Assembly: GCF_000512895.1 (NCBI RefSeq)
Contig: NZ_CP007033.1
Span: 1,022,001 to 1,086,000 of the forward strand
Direction: 5' to 3'
DNA: 64,000 bases
Source: Dehalobacter restrictus DSM 9455
GTDB taxonomy: Bacteria > Bacillota > Desulfitobacteriia > Desulfitobacteriales > Syntrophobotulaceae
Shown here: positions 62,001 through 64,000 of the stretch, one piece after another
Position numbering within the stretch: the first letter of the stretch is position 1
How the letters are laid out: each line of letters starts with the position of its first letter
Notes under the pieces: generated by a model
Databases searched by the model: none
The model's input: the letters and a program-made list of their open reading frames with translations, nothing else
Told to the model about the DNA's origin: nothing
Translations under genes and position numbers: made by a program

Positions 62001-62663
62001 ATGCAAGTTGCGCTCCCTTTGGCAGAATCCAATCAGCCCACCTTCGTTCCAAAACAGGTGATTGGCCTAACAGCACTTCTACTGGCCGGAACTGCCGTAG
62101 TCCCCTCAAATCCTTATGCCCTGCAGGAAATTGCCTCCTTGCGTACTAAGATTACGGCAGCTCCTGCTAAAACGGTTGACGAAAGCCCTATGCAGACCGA
62201 CAATATTAGAATCATGGAGGAAAAAGCTGGCGAGAGCAGCTTTTCTTGTGTAAATGTCAGTACCCTTTCCCTCATAGAAGCAAGCAAAGAAAAAGCAGAA
62301 ATTCAGGCCGGTATCGTAGCTTCGGTACTAAACTGGAATGGGACTGCCTATAAATGGGGCGGCCGGTCGAGATCCGGTGTCGACTGTTCAGGGCTGGTTC
62401 AAAGAGTATTTCTTGAGAATGGAATTCAACTTCCAAGGACATCGTATGAACAATTCAGAGAGGGGGTCGGAATACCCAAAACAAGATTAGAACCTGGTGA
62501 TCTGATCTTTTTTCATACCAACGGAGCCGGAGCAAGTCATGTTGGAATCTATCTCGGTGATAACAAGTTTATTTCTGCGGCCAAGCATTGCGTTCAGGTT
62601 TCTTCACTGGATGAACGTTACTGGGCGGAGCATTACCGGGGCAGCAGAAGAGTGATCGCATGA
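62001..62663 (+). CDS. NlpC/P60 family cell-wall peptidase
   Basis: A 220-residue protein. The N-terminal region has one hydrophobic segment (about 19-36, KQVIGLTALLLAGTAVV) that may act as a signal or anchor, then a linker and a C-terminal NlpC/P60 domain (about 105-218) with the catalytic Cys in GVDCSGLVQRVF and His in ASHVGIYLG. It would cut peptide stems of peptidoglycan; no separate wall-binding domain is present. GGAAAGGAG precedes the ATG. Confidence 0.9.
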   Translation: MQVALPLAESNQPTFVPKQVIGLTALLLAGTAVVPSNPYALQEIASLRTKITAAPAKTVDESPMQTDNIRIMEEKAGESSFSCVNVSTLSLIEASKEKAEIQAGIVASVLNWNGTAYKWGGRSRSGVDCSGLVQRVFLENGIQLPRTSYEQFREGVGIPKTRLEPGDLIFFHTNGAGASHVGIYLGDNKFISAAKHCVQVSSLDERYWAEHYRGSRRVIA

Positions 62664-62711
62664 CACTGAGGACAGTCAGCTGCCAAGTATGTTGATTCAA
62701 AAGACGGATTC

Positions 62712-62740
62712 TTGACAGAAGAATCAATAAACTCTATAAT
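62712..62740 (+). promoter_or_regulatory. Consensus sigma-A promoter of the serA-like gene
   Basis: TTGACA at 62712-62717 and TATAAT at 62735-62740 with a 17-base spacer, about 107 bases before the start codon. Confidence 0.88.
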
Positions 62741-62746
62741 CAAAAT

Positions 62747-62846
62747 AACCTAAAATTTAGGCAAATCGCTGCAAGGGAAGGTATTACCTCTCGTCTCCAT
62801 GGGGATGGGAGGTTTAGTTTATTTCAGATACTGGGGGTAGAGTCAG
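62747..62846 (+). promoter_or_regulatory. Structured leader of the serA-like gene
   Basis: A 12-bp stem with a CATG loop lies at 62786-62813 (ACCTCTCGTCTC with GGGATGGGAGGT, some wobbles), followed by TTTAGTTTATTT. A small palindrome CCTAAAATTTAGG precedes it. The shape allows an attenuator or a cis-regulatory RNA, but I cannot assign it to a known riboswitch class. Confidence 0.4.
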
Positions 62847-64000
62847 ATGAAGATTTTGGTGAATAACAAAGTGGCAGAGGCTGGAATTCAACTGCTGCGT
62901 GAAGAACATGACGTGGATACATATTGTACATTATCTCAGGAAGAACTGATCAAAATGATTCCGAAATATGATGCTCTGGTCATCAGAGGCGATACGATTG
63001 TCAGCAGTGAAGTCATTGAAGCCGGCAGGAATTTGAAAGTAATCGGAAGGGCTGGTCTGGAAGTTGAGCATATCGATATTCAGGCAGCCACAAAGCAGGG
63101 GATTGTTGTCCTGAATGCCCCTCAGGGCAACAGTGCTTCTTCCATTGAATATACCATCGGGATGATCCTGGCTCTGGCCAGAAGGATTCCTCAGGCTTAT
63201 TCCTCTGTCAAGCGCGGAGAGTGGCAAAGACAGAAGTTCCTAGGAATGGAGCTGAAAGAAAAGGTCTTGGGCATCATCGGCCTGGGGCGGGTCGGCATGG
63301 GCGTGGCCAAGCGGGCCAAAGCGTTCGATATGAAAGTGATTGCCTATGACCCGTTTTTAAGTGATGATAAAGGCAGAGAGCTGGGGATTGAGCTGGTGGA
63401 TCTGGATGAGATCTTAAGTAAAGCAGATTACCTGACACTGCATATTCCGGCGACAGTTGACACGCGCAATCTGCTGAATAAAGATGCGTTTTCCAAAATG
63501 AAAAAGGGCATCAAGATTATTAACTGTGCCAGAGGCGGAATCATTGATGAGGAAGCTTTGATCTGGGCACTGCAGGAAGAGATTGTGTCCGGGGCAGCTT
63601 TGGATGCGTTTGCTGAAGAACCTCTTCAGCCAGATCATCCGCTGGTGAAGATGGAGAATGTGGTCTGCACTCCCAGGATTGCCTCCCGGACGCAGGAAGC
63701 TGAAAACGAGGTTGCGGTTTGCGCAGCCCGCGGCGTGCTCGCTGCGCTGAGATCCGAACCGGTTTCAACTTCACTGAATATTCCGCCTGTATCAAGAGAT
63801 GTCATGAATATGATCAAGCCTTACCTTCACTTGATGCAAAAAATGTGTGTTCTGGCTGTCAAACTGACTGAAGGAAGAATAAAAAACATTGAAGTCCGCT
63901 ATAATGGAGATATCAGCACTGCGGATACCAAAATGCTGACGTTGGCAGCCATAAAAGAGGTCTTAAATCCAATCCTTCAGGAAGAGGTCAATATTGTCAA
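62847..64000 (+). CDS. serA: SerA-like D-3-phosphoglycerate dehydrogenase, 3' end beyond window
   Basis: The first 384 residues of a D-2-hydroxyacid dehydrogenase of the phosphoglycerate type. NAD-binding fold with GIIGLGRVGMGVAKRAKAF, the substrate Arg in NCARGGIIDEEAL and the Glu in DAFAEEP are present. The catalytic His of the usual PHLGAST motif is replaced: the sequence reads CTPRIASRTQEAE (Arg277). Other consensus positions also drift (GRAGLEVEHID for GRAGVGVDNID; NSASSIEYT for the usual AEHT). The remainder would hold the ASB/ACT region. A weak GGGGGTAG site lies before the ATG. It may be a paralogue with altered activity. Confidence 0.85.
   Translation, partial: MKILVNNKVAEAGIQLLREEHDVDTYCTLSQEELIKMIPKYDALVIRGDTIVSSEVIEAGRNLKVIGRAGLEVEHIDIQAATKQGIVVLNAPQGNSASSIEYTIGMILALARRIPQAYSSVKRGEWQRQKFLGMELKEKVLGIIGLGRVGMGVAKRAKAFDMKVIAYDPFLSDDKGRELGIELVDLDEILSKADYLTLHIPATVDTRNLLNKDAFSKMKKGIKIINCARGGIIDEEALIWALQEEIVSGAALDAFAEEPLQPDHPLVKMENVVCTPRIASRTQEAENEVAVCAARGVLAALRSEPVSTSLNIPPVSRDVMNMIKPYLHLMQKMCVLAVKLTEGRIKNIEVRYNGDISTADTKMLTLAAIKEVLNPILQEEVNIV

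Noticed and set aside
61775-62032. 85-codon minus-strand frame before the P60 gene
   Set aside because: It overlaps the start of a well-supported gene and has no ribosome site.

Overview
The window is a dense stretch of a low-to-moderate GC Firmicutes chromosome. Gene content and order (DUF3662-FHA/PP2C/FtsW/PBP/PrkC cluster, gpr, ylbJ, alpha/beta SASP, split NHEJ ligase, membrane NiFe hydrogenase, plsX-acp-rnc-smc-ftsY-ylxM-ffh-rpsP chain) point to a spore-forming, anaerobic Clostridia lineage of the Desulfitobacterium/Dehalobacter/Desulfosporosinus kind. That placement is inference from gene content, not from a search.

Layout. 1-9.2 kb: rlmN end, two FHA proteins, PP2C phosphatase, FtsW-type flippase/polymerase, class B PBP, PASTA kinase, rsgA, rpe, thiN: a cell-wall signalling operon running into housekeeping genes, closed by a bidirectional terminator facing rpmB. 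9.6-11.65 kb: repeat-rich island with an IS30-type element carrying two single-A frameshifts. 11.7-18 kb: Asp23/Gls24 protein, fakA, serine dehydratase, recG. 18-22 kb: sporulation block (a 44-residue SASP-like gene behind a consensus forespore promoter, gpr, ylbJ) around rsmD. 22-31.5 kb: ackA, yceD-rpmF-plsX, acpP, rnc-smc, ftsY. 31.5-37.3 kb: methylthioadenosine/methylthioinosine salvage and a GGDEF-EAL protein. 37.5-49.5 kb: ylxM-ffh-rpsP-khpA-rimM-trmD, an RNA methyltransferase, a sulfide:quinone oxidoreductase-like flavoprotein, rplS-rbgA-rnhB, LysM mini-protein, comM, yraN, M15 lipoprotein. 49.6-52.7 kb: NiFe hydrogenase small/large/cytochrome b operon. 52.8-57.2 kb: metal-responsive cadC-cadA and prfC. 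57.4-60.1 kb: NHEJ operon (Ku, ligase, polymerase). 60.4-64 kb: FMN oxidoreductase, SASP, NlpC/P60 protein, and the start of a divergent serA.

Most notable observations. (1) The SQR-like flavoprotein is interrupted by an in-frame UGA exactly where this superfamily carries its C-terminal redox cysteine. The frame continues with family-like sequence for 49 codons, and a hairpin with a GGUC apical loop lies 18 nt after the UGA, the same loop and spacing I know from the E. coli fdhF SECIS. This is a strong candidate for a selenocysteine SQR. (2) Six copies (some partial) of an intergenic, imperfectly palindromic repeat are dispersed over the window. Their central hairpins covary base pair for base pair and carry an ANGGAN loop. 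(3) A tandem octamer array in front of cadC is built from the half-site of the likely CadC/ArsR operator. (4) The mini-SASP gene and gpr each have a consensus sigma-G/F-type promoter. (5) The serA-like protein lacks the catalytic histidine, and the hydrogenase small subunit has Asp in place of a proximal-cluster Cys.

No tRNA, rRNA or CRISPR array was seen.
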